A stretch of 64,000 nt of DNA. It comes from Mycobacterium neglectum (GTDB lineage Bacteria > Actinomycetota > Actinomycetes > Mycobacteriales > Mycobacteriaceae). Position numbers and translations under genes: made by a program. Location of the stretch: contig NZ_NVQE01000002.1 in the NCBI RefSeq assembly GCF_002591975.1, positions 206,150-270,149 on the forward strand, read 5' to 3'. The notes beneath the pieces are model-generated. The model was not told the origin of the DNA. It saw only the letters and a list, made by a program, of their open reading frames with translations, and did no database searches. Below, piece by piece: positions 1-12,803 of the stretch. Within the stretch, counting starts at the first letter, position 1, and every line of letters begins with the position of its first letter.

Positions 1-1408
<1,408 letters not shown>

Positions 1409-1410
1409 CG

Positions 1411-3291
1411 TCACGCCCCCAAACGTGTGAGCAGGGCCGCCAATGCGGCGATCGCGTCGATCTTGGCGGTCAGGTATTCGTCCGGCTTGTTGGCGGGGTC
1501 TGATGTCGCCGCCGGGGCGGCTCCGGTGTCAGCGACCGACCTCTCCGGACCGGCCAGATATACGTGCGAAACTCCCGCCGCCCTCGCTGCTTCGACGGCG
1601 CCGGACGCCTCGTCCGCATATCGGGCGTCGGTGCCGCAGATCACTGCGGCAACGGCACCACCGGCATCCGAAACCGCCTGCGCGATTCCCGCGGCGTCCA
1701 AGGGGCCCGGATTGACGGCCTCCACACCGCCCGATGCCAGCAGGTTGGCCGCGAACGTCGTGCGGATGTTGTGTTCGGAGAGCGGGCCGAGCGGCAGGAG
1801 CAGTGCGGTGGGCCGCGAACCGTGCTCGGCGAGATATGCATCGGAGCGGTTCCGCAGCGCTTCGAAATCGGCCGCGTAGCGCTGCACACCGAGATTCGGT
1901 TCGGACTGGGGCAGCGGCATTTCTGAGAGGTTCGGATACTCGTTGACACCGGTGATGGCCGTCCGCCGGTGAGCGATATCGTCCCTGCGCTTCGCGTTTA
2001 CCTCCGCGATCTGCGCGGCCAGATAGTCGCCGGCAGCGGCGAAACCACCACGGGATTCGATGTCGCGGAAATTTTTCCACGCCGTCTCGGCAAGCGCCCG
2101 CGTGAGATCTTCGATGAACCACGAGCCGCCGCCCGGGTCGAGCACACGTCCGATGTGCGACTCCTCCAACAGCAACAGTTGGGTGTTGCGCGCCATCCGC
2201 CGCGCGAAACTGGGTGCGGTGCCCGGCCATCCGCCGGGGATCGCACTGTCGAAGGTGTGTACCTGGACGGTGTCTGCTCCCCCGACGCCTGCCGCGAAGG
2301 CGGCGACCGTTGTGCGGAGCATGTTCACCCACGGATCGCGCTGAGCCATCATCGGTTTGGATGTCACCGCGTGCACGGTCGCCGCGCCTGCGTCGGCCGC
2401 ATCAACCACCTCGGCCACCCGGGCCCATAGCTGTCGCGCCGCGCGCAGCTTGGCGATGGTCATGAACTGATCGTCATCCGCCGCGAATCGGAAGCTGATC
2501 TGGCGCAACGCTTCCGATGCCGAGATGCCACTTTCGACCAGCACGCGCAGATAGCTCACGCCCGCGGCGACAGCGCCGGCCAGCTCCCATGACGCGTTGG
2601 CGCCGAGATCGTGGAATGCCGGACCGTCGATCGTTATGGCCCGTACGCCGCCCTCGTAGCTGACCGTCTTGGCGACGGTGGCCACCACCTCGTCGATCGA
2701 CGGCGCAGCTCGGCCGCTCAGTGTCGCGGTGAGAGGGTCGGCACCCAGATCGACCGAAACCCGCGCTCGCCGTTCGTCGTCCAGGTCGATCACCAGCGCC
2801 AGCACCGCGTCGGCGGCGGCGGCGAAGTCAATGCCCGCGTCGAGCACCACCGGAACCAGCTCGAGGAACACGCCCTCGAGAAGCCGGTCGAGTTCGTCGG
2901 CACTCACACCGTCGTCCCCGACCTGCAGGATCAATGCGCTGGTGCCCTCGGTGAGCGCAGCCAGCACGGCACCGTTTCCGTCGACCACCGAGACCTGTCC
3001 GGGCGCCGGAAACGACTCGGCGACCTTCCAGCCGGACTTGACGTCGCGCAGCCCGTCGGAACCACGGATGTATGGCCAGCGACCAGGCAGCGGCGCCTCG
3101 GGCTGGGAGTCCAGAATCGTGTAGAGCGGCCGGATCGGAAAGCCTTCGTACGTCGGCGAGTCGAGGAGTTGCTCGGGCGCCTCGCCGAGGTCGGCGGGAT
3201 CCTTGCGGCTGCTCTTGGCGAGCACCCCGGCAACGGCGGCGCGCCACTGCTCGCGATCCGACTCCGATCCCACGGACGTATCTACCGACAC
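1411..3291 (-). CDS. mutA: Methylmalonyl-CoA mutase small subunit MutA
   Basis: This is the non-catalytic partner subunit of the MutAB heterodimer (626 aa). Like MutB it has a mutase barrel ([21 protein letters not shown], then a [10 protein letters not shown] segment) and a degenerate C-terminal cobalamin-like domain. I chose GTG 3291 (MSVDTSVGS...): the AGGAG ribosome site sits six bases before it. The ATG two codons upstream (3297) directly abuts that AGGAG and is less likely. Translation from GTG also matches the remembered M. tuberculosis MutA N-terminus (MSID...). The stop is 2 bases before the mutB start. The next gene, a membrane protein at 3439, diverges from mutA, so mutAB is probably expressed from the 147-base gap between them. 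Confidence 0.94.
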   Translation of the reverse strand: MSVDTSVGSESDREQWRAAVAGVLAKSSRKDPADLGEAPEQLLDSPTYEGFPIRPLYTILDSQPEAPLPGRWPYIRGSDGLRDVKSGWKVAESFPAPGQVSVVDGNGAVLAALTEGTSALILQVGDDGVSADELDRLLEGVFLELVPVVLDAGIDFAAAADAVLALVIDLDDERRARVSVDLGADPLTATLSGRAAPSIDEVVATVAKTVSYEGGVRAITIDGPAFHDLGANASWELAGAVAAGVSYLRVLVESGISASEALRQISFRFAADDDQFMTIAKLRAARQLWARVAEVVDAADAGAATVHAVTSKPMMAQRDPWVNMLRTTVAAFAAGVGGADTVQVHTFDSAIPGGWPGTAPSFARRMARNTQLLLLEESHIGRVLDPGGGSWFIEDLTRALAETAWKNFRDIESRGGFAAAGDYLAAQIAEVNAKRRDDIAHRRTAITGVNEYPNLSEMPLPQSEPNLGVQRYAADFEALRNRSDAYLAEHGSRPTALLLPLGPLSEHNIRTTFAANLLASGGVEAVNPGPLDAAGIAQAVSDAGGAVAAVICGTDARYADEASGAVEAARAAGVSHVYLAGPERSVADTGAAPAATSDPANKPDEYLTAKIDAIAALAALLTRLGA

Positions 3292-3438
3292 CGGCATCTC
3301 CTGTTGTCGCAGCGTGTGACCTCTGTGTCTAACACGACCGCTCACCAGGCTAAATGATCCAGGTCACGGCGTTGACCGCCGGGCAGCCGACTCACGCTCG
3401 CGCCGATCAGCCAAGCCGGGCGCCGCAACGTAGGCTCG

Positions 3439-4170
3439 GTGGACGTGAATACCGTCGTCAGCACCTTGCGCGCCCTGCGCAGCTCGGTGATCGCGACCGC
3501 GTCCGCGGTGCCGCGACGACGGGTGTTCGCGATGCTGGCCGCGATTGTGATTCTCGTCGCAATCGCGCTGCTCGTGCCCCTGCCGACCGCAGTTCAACTG
3601 CGCGACTGGGCGACTTCCGTCGGCCCGTGGTTTCCGTTGGCGTTTCTCGGCGCACACATCGTGATGACGGTATTTCCGTTCCCGCGCACCGCATTCACCC
3701 TGGCCGCAGGCCTGCTGTTCGGTCCGGTCCTCGGCATCCCGCTCGCGGTCACGGCGGCCACCGTCAGCGCAGTCATCGCGCTGCTCCTGGTCCGCGCGGC
3801 CGGCTGGCAGCTCAACAAGCTGGTCAGCCATCCTCGAGTCGACGCGCTGGACGCCCGACTGCGGGAACGCGGGTGGCCCGCGATCATGTCGATGCGGCTG
3901 ATTCCGGCCGTGCCGTTCTCGGTGCTGAACTACGCAGCGGGCGCGTCGGCGGTTCGGGTATTGCCCTATACCTTCGCCACGCTGGTCGGGCTGGTGCCCG
4001 GCACCTCAGCGGTGGTGATCCTCGGCGATGCGCTGACCGGCAGCGTCAGCCCGCTACTGGTCCTGATCTCGTTCTGCACCGCGTGCCTCGGCGTGGCGGG
4101 ACTGGTCTATGAGTTCCGCGCCCATCGTCGCCATCACCGCGACCACGCTGAGGCCACCTATCTGGAGTGA
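3439..4170 (+). CDS. TVP38/TMEM64 (DedA-like, VTT domain) membrane protein, Rv1491c-like
   Basis: A 243-aa polytopic inner-membrane protein. The first hydrophobic helix is at about residues 30-50, followed by the family core PFPRTAFTLAAGLLFGPVLG near residue 75-95 and several further helices. It ends in a basic His/Arg-rich cytoplasmic tail. VTT-domain proteins are linked to lipid scrambling or transport, but the substrate is not known for this group. The start is GTG 3439, with a weak AGG four bases upstream; GTG 3445 is an in-frame alternative. The gene diverges from mutA. Its last 13 bases overlap the 3' end of the SPFH gene on the other strand. Confidence 0.86.
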   Translation: MDVNTVVSTLRALRSSVIATASAVPRRRVFAMLAAIVILVAIALLVPLPTAVQLRDWATSVGPWFPLAFLGAHIVMTVFPFPRTAFTLAAGLLFGPVLGIPLAVTAATVSAVIALLLVRAAGWQLNKLVSHPRVDALDARLRERGWPAIMSMRLIPAVPFSVLNYAAGASAVRVLPYTFATLVGLVPGTSAVVILGDALTGSVSPLLVLISFCTACLGVAGLVYEFRAHRRHHRDHAEATYLE

Positions 4171-5378
4171 GCGCCGCCGTCGTTGCGAGGCGGGGGCTGC
4201 TGGGAGTACGCCGACGGCGGCTGCTGCTGCTGGGACAGCGGCGGGTACTGCGGCGGCGGATCGATGACTCCGGCCACCGGCTTGCGCGCCTCGGCCTCGG
4301 CCTTGGCCACGGCCTGCGCGATCTCCGGATCGGTCTGAGTGTTGAACCAGGCGGCCACCTCCTCGGAGTCGTCCTCCGGCCGTTGGATGTCCTCCTCCAC
4401 CGGCGACGGCTCGTAACGGAAGACGCCGTCCGAACCCGGCGCGCCGAGCATCTTCGTGAAGCCCTCGAGTGCCGATCCGAAGTCGCTTGGCACCAGCCAG
4501 ACCTTGTTCGCCTCGCCCTTCGCCATCTGCGGCAGTGTCTGCAGGTACTGGTAGGCCAGCATCTCCGGAGTCGGTCGGCCCCGCTTGATCGCCGCGAACG
4601 TCTTCTCGATGGCCTTGGCCTGGCCCTGTGCCTGCAGGTAGGACGCGGCACGTTCACCCTGGGCGCGCAGCATGCGTGACTGCCGGTCGGCCTCGGCGGC
4701 CAGGATCGCGGCCTGCTTGGCACCCTCGGCGGCGAGGATCTGCGCCTGCTTCTGGCCCTCGGCCTGCTTGATCGACGCCTCCCGGTTGCCTTCGGCTGTC
4801 AGGATCATCGCCCGCTTCTCGCGGTCGGCACGCATCTGCTTTTCCATCGAATCCTGAATCGACGGCGGCGGGTCGATGCTGCGCAACTCGACGCGAGCCA
4901 CCCGCAGCCCCCATCGGTTGGTGGCCTCGTCGAGCACGCCGCGCAGCTGTCCGTTGATCGAGTCGCGGGACGTCAGGGTCTGTTCCAGGGTCATGCCGCC
5001 GACCACGTTGCGCAGTGTGGTGGTGGTCAGCTGCTCGACGCCGACGATGTAGTTGCTGATCTGGTAGACGGCGGCCTGCGGATTGGTCACCTGGAAGTAG
5101 ACGACGGTATCGATGTTGACCGTCAGGTTGTCCTCGGTGATCACCGGCTGCGGCGGGAAGGACACCACCCGTTCACGCAGGTCGACGCGGGCGCGGATCT
5201 TGTCGACGAACGGCAGCAGCAGCGTCAACTGTCCCGAAACCGTCTTGCTGTAACGACCGAGCCGCTCGATGACCGCGGCCTCGGCTTGCGGGATCAATGC
5301 GATGGACTTGGCCACGATGATGGCGGCGAAGACCACCAGCACAGCCACCAGAATCAAACCGGCGACGGCACCATCCAT
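4158..5378 (-). CDS. SPFH/band 7 (stomatin-like) membrane protein, Rv1488-like
   Basis: A 406-aa protein with one N-terminal membrane helix (about residues 5-27), an SPFH/band 7 domain (about 28-190, beginning IPQAEAAVIERLGRYSKTV), a long Ala/Gln/Glu-rich coiled coil (about 190-270, repeated AEG/AEA units), and a Pro/Gln-rich disordered tail. Stomatin-type proteins form membrane microdomain scaffolds and commonly pair with an NfeD protein, which is the next gene upstream (5410-5841, 31 bases away). The start ATG 5378 has AAGGA six bases upstream. The two genes form a typical stomatin/NfeD operon. The 3' end overlaps the convergent VTT gene by 13 bases. The cellular role in mycobacteria is inferred only from the family. 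Confidence 0.92.
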   Translation of the reverse strand: MDGAVAGLILVAVLVVFAAIIVAKSIALIPQAEAAVIERLGRYSKTVSGQLTLLLPFVDKIRARVDLRERVVSFPPQPVITEDNLTVNIDTVVYFQVTNPQAAVYQISNYIVGVEQLTTTTLRNVVGGMTLEQTLTSRDSINGQLRGVLDEATNRWGLRVARVELRSIDPPPSIQDSMEKQMRADREKRAMILTAEGNREASIKQAEGQKQAQILAAEGAKQAAILAAEADRQSRMLRAQGERAASYLQAQGQAKAIEKTFAAIKRGRPTPEMLAYQYLQTLPQMAKGEANKVWLVPSDFGSALEGFTKMLGAPGSDGVFRYEPSPVEEDIQRPEDDSEEVAAWFNTQTDPEIAQAVAKAEAEARKPVAGVIDPPPQYPPLSQQQQPPSAYSQQPPPRNDGGAHSR

Positions 5379-5409
5379 GAAAGTTCCTTCCCTAGGTGTC
5401 CAGGCTTCT

Positions 5410-5841
5410 CTAGACGACTTTCTGTACGACGGCGGTTGCGCCGTCGATCTGCACGACGGTCACGTGGTCGCCGGGCTCGTAGACATCGCTATCGTTCAGC
5501 GGGCGTGCGGTCCAGACTTCGCCCTCGAGTTTCACCTGTCCTTCGTGGCGTCCGACCCGGTCGAGCACCAGCGCGCTCTTACCCTCCAACGCCTTCGCAG
5601 GCTCGGGTAGACCCTTGCCCGAATTGAAGTGCCTGCGCAGTGCGGGCCGAACCAGTACCAGCAGTAGCACCGACACGACGGCGAAGACCGCTCCATGGAT
5701 CCACAGGTCATCGAATATGAGGCTGGAGCCAGCGGCGGCCAGGGCGCCGCCGCCGAGCATGAGCAGGAACAGGTCGCCGGTCAGCGCCTCGGCTCCGGCA
5801 AGGGCCAGGGCGGCGATTAGCCAGATCAGCGCAGCAGGCAT
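5410..5841 (-). CDS. NfeD-like membrane protein, Rv1487-like
   Basis: A 143-aa short NfeD protein without the long serine-protease domain. Two or three hydrophobic segments occupy about residues 3-70 (LIWLIAALALAGAEALTG, then a helix ending LLVLVRPALRRH). They are followed by a C-terminal OB-fold of about 65 residues (from GKSALVLDRVGRHEGQVKLE) that ends in a typical VVQKVV strand. It is the predicted partner of the SPFH protein downstream in the same operon, and probably assists microdomain assembly or membrane protein quality control. Start ATG 5841. Confidence 0.9.
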   Translation of the reverse strand: MPAALIWLIAALALAGAEALTGDLFLLMLGGGALAAAGSSLIFDDLWIHGAVFAVVSVLLLVLVRPALRRHFNSGKGLPEPAKALEGKSALVLDRVGRHEGQVKLEGEVWTARPLNDSDVYEPGDHVTVVQIDGATAVVQKVV

Positions 5842-5900
5842 GCCGCCAGCCTAGCGCGTAGCCGACCCGATGAGCGGCTAACAACTACACTGCGGAAATC

Positions 5901-6761
5901 ATGTGGTGTCCGAGTGTGTCGTTGACCGTGTGGGCGAACGCCTGGCTTGCTGGTGCCGCCGCGCCCGACGATGTGTTGGATGCGCTATCACAGTGGGCAC
6001 CAAGACATTCCGTCACGGCGTACGACTCGGTGGCGGCCGGGCGTACGGGGCTGCCCTGGCCGGATCTGACCGACGCCGGCGCTGTCTCGCTGCTGCAGAC
6101 CCTGCGTACCAGCGCGGGCCGGGGCAGCGGGGCGCCCGCGATGGGCGTCGCCCTGCCGGTACCCGGCGACGTTCGCGGGCTGCCGGCCGGCACACAGTTT
6201 CAGCGTGACGCGGTGGCCGCGGGCGAGGCGCTCATCATGGCCGGTGATCCCGCCGAGGCCATCGGCCTGGTACCCGACTTCGAATACCCGGATGTCGGCG
6301 ACGATGGCGATGAGCTCGATACCGCAGCCGAACCGTCCGCGCTGTCGTGGACGGTGTATTCGGTGCCCGGCGCGGCGCCGACGGAGGGTCTCGATCTCGG
6401 TGAGTCGGAATATGCCATGCGCTCCGCGGTCCGCTCCGCCGCCGATGCGCTGGGAGCGCTGCACGCGGAAGCGGCAGGCAGCGATATCGAAGACCCGCGC
6501 AGTCTCGTCGAACAGGTTGTGGAATCCGAACGGCGACACAGTATTCCGGACCATGCGCCGACGCGTGCCCTGCGGGTGCTTGAGAACGCGGCATACATCG
6601 ACGCGATCATCACGGTGAGCTCGGGACTGATTCCCATCGGACTCAACAGCTCCGCCGACGTCCAGACAGCCAGCGAAGCGCTGCGACCGTTGAACGGAGT
6701 CGTGCGGTCGGCGCGATTGGCGGCCGTCAGCGAAATCCTGCATTCCGCCTGGCAGCACTGA
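5901..6761 (+). CDS. Conserved hypothetical protein, Rv1486c-like
   Basis: A 286-aa soluble protein with no recognisable catalytic motif. It is rich in Ala and acidic residues in the middle (about residues 125-155), with no signal peptide or membrane helix. Position and length match the mycobacterial conserved hypothetical Rv1486c, which lies between the NfeD gene and ferrochelatase in M. tuberculosis. ATG 5901 follows an AT-richer stretch and the gene diverges from nfeD. The product begins [19 protein letters not shown] do not know its function and the neighbours do not suggest one. Confidence 0.8.
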   Translation: MWCPSVSLTVWANAWLAGAAAPDDVLDALSQWAPRHSVTAYDSVAAGRTGLPWPDLTDAGAVSLLQTLRTSAGRGSGAPAMGVALPVPGDVRGLPAGTQFQRDAVAAGEALIMAGDPAEAIGLVPDFEYPDVGDDGDELDTAAEPSALSWTVYSVPGAAPTEGLDLGESEYAMRSAVRSAADALGALHAEAAGSDIEDPRSLVEQVVESERRHSIPDHAPTRALRVLENAAYIDAIITVSSGLIPIGLNSSADVQTASEALRPLNGVVRSARLAAVSEILHSAWQH

Positions 6762-6782
6762 ACGAGCGCGGCGCCGCAACGC

Positions 6783-7028
6783 TCACCAGCGCCACGGCCA
6801 CCAATGCCGGTCATAGCCGAATCCGTAACCCGGACCGTGGTACCCGCCGAATCGATGGTCACCATGGCCATAGCCATGGCCGCCGCCACCGTACCCATGG
6901 GCAGCGGGAATGATCACGGCCGACGAAGTGGACGGGGGCGCTGCCGTCGCAACGGGCGCCGCCGCGATGGTCAACGCCGCGGCGCTCGCCGCGACCGCTG
7001 CCGCGATCTGCTTTAACCCTGGTCGCAT
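6783..7028 (-). CDS. Small secreted Gly/His/Tyr-rich protein
   Basis: An 81-aa protein with a clear Sec signal peptide: basic start MRPGLK, a hydrophobic Ala-rich core, and a probable cleavage after ATA-A near residue 29-30. The mature part of about 50 residues carries many Gly, His and Tyr (GYGGGGHGYGHGDHRFGG) and ends in a Trp/Arg-rich tail (WWPWRW). Such compositions can bind metal ions or form disordered envelope peptides, but I recognise no named family. It is convergent with the Rv1486c-like gene (21 bases between stops) and upstream of the leftward ferrochelatase gene. It is a real small gene because start, signal peptide and stop are all coherent. Confidence 0.72.
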   Translation of the reverse strand: MRPGLKQIAAAVAASAAALTIAAAPVATAAPPSTSSAVIIPAAHGYGGGGHGYGHGDHRFGGYHGPGYGFGYDRHWWPWRW

Positions 7029-7126
7029 CGCAAAACTCCTTCGAATGCCTATGTTTCTCTTGCACCTCCAGAGTTGCGCGCCAACCGCTCCGTGTCCTTG
7101 CGGCTGACGCCAAATTCGGGCCCCCG

Positions 7127-8140
7127 CTAGCTGGTATCACAGCGAGGCGTGCAGACCGCCCCATCAAGCGAAAAGCCCTGCAAGGGGGGAGCATCCGGGC
7201 CAGGGACACGGACCGGATCGCGGTCGGTGCGCAGTTCGTCGAGTAGGTCGGCGACCACCCGCGCAAGGTCGGCGTTCGGCGTCGCGGCTCGCGCAAATGC
7301 GATATCGGACTGTTCGGCCTGCAATCTCAACTCGTGGTCGAGGTCCCACACCACCTCGATGTGGTCTGCGACGAAACCGATCGGGCAGACGACCACCGCG
7401 TCCGTGCCTGTTTCCGCCAGAGCTGCGAGGTGATCGCCGACATCCGGCTCCAGCCACGGCACCTGCGGCGGCCCGGAGCGCGACTGCCACACCTGGTCAT
7501 AGTCGTCATAGCCCGCCGCGGTGGCGACCAGCTTGGCGGCGTACGCCACCTGCCGCGCGTATAGGTCTGCGCCACAACGGGACGCATTCGACAGTGGGAT
7601 CGAGTGTGCCGTGAAGATCAACCGTGCGTTGTCCGGCACGGTCTGCGCGGCGGTGATGATCGCCTCGCTGAACATCTGGACGAACAGCGGATGGTCGTAG
7701 TACTGACGCAGTTTCACCAGCTGGGGTGCCGTGTCGCCGACCGCCCGCCTGGCCCTTGCGATGTCCTCGACGTACTGCGTGCAACCCGAGTAACCGCCCC
7801 ACGCCGACGTGGCGAAGACCGCGGCGCTGCGGATCCCATCGGCGGCCATGGCGGCGACGGCATCTTCGATGTACGGCTCCCAGTTCCGGTTACCGAAATA
7901 TATTGGGAGGTCAATGAATCCACGCAGTTGATCGACCAGCGCCCGGTTGATGCCGTTGATCGGCGAGACGCCGCCGAAATGCATGTAGTGCTCGGCGACG
8001 GAGGCGAGACGCTCCCGCGGAATCCCGCGGCCCCTGGTGACGTTCTCCAGGAACGGCATCACCTGGTCCGGCCCTTCCGGCCCGCCGAAGGACAGCAGCA
8101 GGACCGCGTCTGGGCTATTGCTCTTCGCGTGAGCGGCCAT
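7127..8140 (-). CDS. hemH: Ferrochelatase (coproporphyrin III type in actinobacteria)
   Basis: A 337-aa ferrochelatase that inserts Fe2+ into the tetrapyrrole at the end of heme synthesis. In actinobacteria the substrate is expected to be coproporphyrin III (CpfC type). Family signatures are [22 protein letters not shown] at the N-terminus, HFGGVSPIN near residue 50-58, the catalytic-region [12 protein letters not shown] near residue 180, and [19 protein letters not shown] near 255-275. ATG 8140 directly follows the inhA stop with no gap, so translation is coupled. The fabG1-inhA-hemH order is the same in M. tuberculosis (Rv1483-Rv1485, hemZ). Length is normal. Confidence 0.96.
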   Translation of the reverse strand: MAAHAKSNSPDAVLLLSFGGPEGPDQVMPFLENVTRGRGIPRERLASVAEHYMHFGGVSPINGINRALVDQLRGFIDLPIYFGNRNWEPYIEDAVAAMAADGIRSAAVFATSAWGGYSGCTQYVEDIARARRAVGDTAPQLVKLRQYYDHPLFVQMFSEAIITAAQTVPDNARLIFTAHSIPLSNASRCGADLYARQVAYAAKLVATAAGYDDYDQVWQSRSGPPQVPWLEPDVGDHLAALAETGTDAVVVCPIGFVADHIEVVWDLDHELRLQAEQSDIAFARAATPNADLARVVADLLDELRTDRDPVRVPGPDAPPLQGFSLDGAVCTPRCDTS

Positions 8141-8947
8141 CTAGAGCAACTGCGTGCTCGCGCCGCCGTCGGCGTAGATGATCGTGCCGGTCGTCGCGGG
8201 CAGCCAGTCCGACAGCAGCGCGCATACGGTCTTGGCCACGGGTGTGGGATCCTTCATGTTCCATCCGATGGGCGCCCGCTGATCCCAGCCCTCTTCGAGC
8301 AACTTCATCTGCGCACCGGCCTCCTCGCCGAGCGCACCGCCGACGATGGCGCTCATCGCCAGCGTGCGGATTGGTCCTGCGGCAACGAGATTCGAGCGGA
8401 CACCGTGCGGGCCCGCTTCGCGAGCCACGAACCGGTTCACCGACTCCAGCGCGCTCTTGGCGACCGTCATCCAGTTGTACGCGGGCATCGCGCGGGTCGG
8501 ATCGAAGTCCATCCCCACGATGGCGCCACCCGGATTCATGATGGGCAGCACCGCCTTCGCCAGCGACGCATACGAATACGCCGAGATGTGGATGCCCTTG
8601 GCGACGTCCTCGTACGGCGCATCGAAGAACGGGTTGATGCCCATCCCGGTCTGCGGCATGAAGCCGATCGAGTGCACCACGCCGTCGAGTTTGTTGCCGT
8701 CGCCGATGACCTCGGTGACGCGGTCGGCCAGCGTGTCGAGATGCTTTTCGTCCTGCACGTCGAGCTCGAGAAGGGGTGCCTTCTCCGGGAGTCGGTCGGC
8801 GATCCGCTGGATCAGCTTCATCCGGTCGAATCCGGTCAGCACCAGCTCGGCGCCCGCCTCCTGGGCAACCTTGGCGATGTGGAACGCGATCGAAGAGTCG
8901 GTGATGATCCCCGTGACGAGGATGCGCTTGCCTTGCAGAAGTGTCAT
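8141..8947 (-). CDS. inhA: NADH-dependent enoyl-ACP reductase InhA
   Basis: InhA reduces trans-2-enoyl-ACP in the FAS-II cycle that builds mycolic acids and is the target of the activated isoniazid adduct. The 268-aa protein is nearly colinear with the M. tuberculosis enzyme but one residue shorter at the N-terminus (MTLLQG). It has the NAD site [13 protein letters not shown] and the segment [10 protein letters not shown]. The catalytic Tyr and Lys sit in [12 protein letters not shown] (about Tyr157, Lys164). The equivalents of Ile21, Ser94 and Ile95 are the normal residues, so no classic target-site change is visible. ATG 8947 has AAGGAAG upstream. It lies 22 bases after fabG1. Confidence 0.98.
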   Translation of the reverse strand: MTLLQGKRILVTGIITDSSIAFHIAKVAQEAGAELVLTGFDRMKLIQRIADRLPEKAPLLELDVQDEKHLDTLADRVTEVIGDGNKLDGVVHSIGFMPQTGMGINPFFDAPYEDVAKGIHISAYSYASLAKAVLPIMNPGGAIVGMDFDPTRAMPAYNWMTVAKSALESVNRFVAREAGPHGVRSNLVAAGPIRTLAMSAIVGGALGEEAGAQMKLLEEGWDQRAPIGWNMKDPTPVAKTVCALLSDWLPATTGTIIYADGGASTQLL

Positions 8948-8969
8948 GTGAAGCTTCCTTGTTCGTTTC

Positions 8970-9767
<798 letters not shown>

Positions 9768-9780
9768 CTAAGAAATCGCC

Positions 9781-10791
9781 TCAGAGTGGCAGCCGGCGGT
9801 TGATCAACAGGCTCGCCACAGCGGCGATCGCAGCCAGCAGGGCCGCGAGCCGCAGCCAGCCGGTGGTGGCCTCGCCGCGGACTGTCTCGTAGCCGATCTG
9901 ATCCTGGAGCGAGGAGTAGACCTTGTTCAGTTCCTCGATATTGGACGCGGTGTAGGAATCGCCGCCGGAAAGCTGGGCGATCTTCTTCATCATCTGGTCG
10001 TCGACGGGCACCGGTACCCGCTCGCCGTTGACCTCCACCTCGCCGTGTTCGGTGCCGAAGGAGATCGTCGAGATCGGGACCCCCTGGTCTTTGGCGGTGC
10101 GGGCGGCGGTGAAGGCGCCCTTCGGATTGTCCGGATTCGACGGCACGGTTTCCTTACCGTCGGAGAACAACACGATGCGGGCGGGCGGCGGCGTATCGCC
10201 GCCGCCGATGACGGCCCCGACCGTAGAGATCGACGACAACGCGGTGAAAATCGCTTCGCCGGTAGCGGTACGGTCGGCGACCTGCAGGTTGTCGATGGCG
10301 CGCCGGCTCGCGTCGCGGTTCGTGGTCGGTGAAACCAGCACCGTCGCGGTGCCGGCATAGGCGATTACTCCCAGGTTGATCCCCGGGGTGAGCTCATCGA
10401 CGAACTTCTTGGACGCTTCCTTGGCGGCGGTCAACCGGTCGGGTTCCACATCAGTGGCCCGCATCGACTGCGACACGTCGATGGCCAGCATCACGACCGC
10501 GCGATTGCGCGGAAGGCGTTGGTCGTAGGTGGGCCCGGCCAGAGCGATCGTGCAGAACAACAACGAGATACCGAGCAGCGCCGCGGGTACGTGCCGCCAC
10601 ACGCTCGGGCGCCGCGGCGCCACGCTGTCGAGAAGCTCGGTGTTGGCGAACTGCTGTAGCCGCCTGCGTCGGGCGACTTGAGCGACGACGTACAGCCCGG
10701 CCAGCCCCAGCACGACGAGAACGAAGAACAGGAGCCACCAGATGTGTGAGAACCCCGTGAGCGAGACCGGCCCTAGCAGCGGAATCGTCAT
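9781..10791 (-). CDS. VWA-domain membrane protein (second, downstream copy of an Rv1481-type gene)
   Basis: A 336-aa BatA-type protein. It has two N-terminal membrane helices (about residues 8-30 and 58-80), a von Willebrand A domain with MIDAS motif DVSQS (near residue 100) and FSDGKE, and a C-terminal helix ending LLINRRLPL. It is a tandem paralogue of the gene just upstream (10814-11821), to which it is very similar throughout, with a 77-base stretch of identical DNA. Of the two, this copy is the less like remembered Rv1481. It belongs to the MoxR1-DUF58-VWA cluster, which is thought to act as an AAA+-linked chaperone or envelope-stress system. The stop is 43 bases before fabG1. Confidence 0.92.
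   Translation of the reverse strand: MTIPLLGPVSLTGFSHIWWLLFFVLVVLGLAGLYVVAQVARRRRLQQFANTELLDSVAPRRPSVWRHVPAALLGISLLFCTIALAGPTYDQRLPRNRAVVMLAIDVSQSMRATDVEPDRLTAAKEASKKFVDELTPGINLGVIAYAGTATVLVSPTTNRDASRRAIDNLQVADRTATGEAIFTALSSISTVGAVIGGGDTPPPARIVLFSDGKETVPSNPDNPKGAFTAARTAKDQGVPISTISFGTEHGEVEVNGERVPVPVDDQMMKKIAQLSGGDSYTASNIEELNKVYSSLQDQIGYETVRGEATTGWLRLAALLAAIAAVASLLINRRLPL
10103..10179. repeat. 77-bp identical segment shared by the two VWA genes, copy 1
   Basis: This stretch is identical base for base to 11136-11212, in the same orientation and at the equivalent place in the paralogous gene. It encodes the part of the VWA domain containing [19 protein letters not shown]. Flanking codons show many synonymous and non-synonymous differences. 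Identity at third positions over 77 bases points to recent gene conversion rather than protein constraint alone. Confidence 0.9.
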
Positions 10792-10813
10792 ATCAGATCG
10801 TCATCCCGTCGAC

Positions 10814-11821
10814 TCAGTTCGGCAGACGACGGTTGATGAGCAGCGCCGACAATGCCGCCAGCGCCAGCGCCAGCGCACCGAGCCGTAGCCAGCCGATGCT
10901 CGCGTCGCCCTTGATCGTTTCGTAGCCGATCTGCTGCTGCAGGTTCGCATATACGGCACGCAACTGCTCGAGGCTGGACGCGGTGAACGCCTCGCCGCCG
11001 GACAGATCGGCGATTTCCTTCAGCATCTCGTCGTCCACTGGCACCGGTTGACGCTGGTCGTTGATCTCGACATATCCGTACGGCGTCCCGAACGAAATCG
11101 TCGAGATCGGCACACCTTGGTCCTTGGCGGTGCGCGCGGCGGTGAAGGCGCCCTTCGGATTGTCCGGATTCGACGGCACGGTTTCCTTACCGTCGGAGAA
11201 CAACACGATGCGCGCCGGTGGCGGTTCGTCGCCGCCGCCGATCACGGCGCCCACGGTGGCGATCGCCTGCAACGCGGTGAAGATGCCCTCACCGGTGGCG
11301 GTGCGGTCGGCGAACTGCAACTTGTCGATCGCGGCCTTGGTGGCTTCGCGACCGGTGGTCGGTGAAACCAGCACGGTCGCCGTACCGGCATAGGCGATCA
11401 GCCCGAGATTGATGCCAGGGGTCAACTCATCGGCGAACTGTTTGGACGCTTCCTGGGCCGCTGCCATGCGATTCGGCGAGACGTCAGTGGCCCGCATCGA
11501 CTGCGATACGTCCATCACGAGCATCACCACCGCGCGGTTGCGCGGAATTCGGACGTCGTGTGTCGGGCCGGCCATCGCCACGGTGAGAAGCACCAGCGCG
11601 ATCACGAGCAGGATCGCGGGCAGGTGCCGCCGCCGTGTCGGACTCTTGGGCGCAACACTCTCCAGCAGTTCCATGTTGGCGAATCGCAGCATCCGCCGGT
11701 GCCGGGCAAGCTGAACGAAGATGTAGAGCGCGACTACGCCGAGCACGACCAACAGGAACAGGAAGAACCAAGCGTGCTCGAACCCCGACAGCGTTATCGG
11801 ACCAAGTAGCGGTAATGTCAT
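10814..11821 (-). CDS. VWA-domain membrane protein, Rv1481 orthologue
   Basis: A 335-aa protein with two N-terminal helices, a VWA domain with an intact MIDAS (DVSQS, then a conserved Thr and FSDGKE), and a C-terminal helix ending LLINRRLPN. Its sequence (starting [14 protein letters not shown]) is closer to remembered M. tuberculosis Rv1481 than the second copy is, so I treat this as the orthologue. It lies 22 bases upstream of the paralogue and 29 bases downstream of the DUF58 gene. Together with MoxR1 the genes make the standard MoxR/DUF58/VWA set. The VWA domain probably faces the periplasm or cytoplasm next to the membrane; the topology was not tested. Confidence 0.93.
   Translation of the reverse strand: MTLPLLGPITLSGFEHAWFFLFLLVVLGVVALYIFVQLARHRRMLRFANMELLESVAPKSPTRRRHLPAILLVIALVLLTVAMAGPTHDVRIPRNRAVVMLVMDVSQSMRATDVSPNRMAAAQEASKQFADELTPGINLGLIAYAGTATVLVSPTTGREATKAAIDKLQFADRTATGEGIFTALQAIATVGAVIGGGDEPPPARIVLFSDGKETVPSNPDNPKGAFTAARTAKDQGVPISTISFGTPYGYVEINDQRQPVPVDDEMLKEIADLSGGEAFTASSLEQLRAVYANLQQQIGYETIKGDASIGWLRLGALALALAALSALLINRRLPN
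11136..11212. repeat. 77-bp identical segment shared by the two VWA genes, copy 2
   Basis: This is the partner of 10103-10179. The identical run is bounded by a C/G difference at 11135 (10102 in the other copy) and one at 11213 (10180), and beyond these the copies diverge quickly. Confidence 0.9.
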
Positions 11822-11850
11822 GTACGCCTTAGCATTTCAGGTCAAAGATC

Positions 11851-12803
11851 TCAGGCGCGGCCCGCCAGGGCCAAGCGGCGAGTGGCGACGAACCGGACCA
11901 CGTCGGCAATCCAGTCCCTGTCGGTGCGCAGCGACAGCAGCGGTGCATCGCAGCGTCGCAGCGTCCGCGCCACCTCGGCTCGATGGGCCGCCGCGGCCTT
12001 CGCGAAGTCGTCGCGCAGCTGCGCGTCAATGGTGAACTCACGAGTGCGGCCGGTCTCGGTGTCCTGCAGGATGACGTCGCCGACGGGCGGCAGTTCGACA
12101 TCGCGCGGATCCAGCACCTCGATGCCGAGCACCTCGTGCCGCCCGGCGATGGCCCGTAACGGGCGCATCCAGTCGATCGGGCCGAGAAAGTCGCTGATGA
12201 TGACCGCCATCCCGCGCCGGCGTTCGGGTCTGCGCAGGGCGTCGATGGTGGCGGCCAGATCACCGCGGACTCCCGCGGGCGCCTTGGGCATCGTGGCGAT
12301 GGCCCGCAGCATCTCCTGTTCGTGCATGCGACCAGACAGCGCGGGCACCCGCCGGACGGAGTCGCCGTTGGCGATGATGGCGCCGATCCGGTTACCGCCG
12401 CCGCTGTTGAGGAACGTGATCGCCGCGGCCGCCGCCACTGCCAGGTCGCGCTTCTCGCACCCCACGGTCCCGAAGTCCAGGCTCGCCGAGACGTCGACCA
12501 CCAGCCAGGTCTCCAGTTCACGGTCGGCGATCATCTGGCGTACGTGCGGATGTGTGGTGCGGGCGGTCACCGACCAATCCATCCGACGCACATCGTCGCC
12601 AGGCTGGTAGAGCCGCGATTCGCCGGGTTCGGAACCCGGGCCGGGCAGCAAGCCGAGGTGGTCGCCGTGCAGTACGCCGTCGAGCTTGCGGCGCACGGTC
12701 AACTCGAGTTTGCGCAGCGCCGCCGTCAGCGCGGGATCACGAATCTCCCCTCGCTTCAGCGACGGCAGATCGACTCGCCTCGTCGGGCCGCCCGTTGTTC
12801 GAG

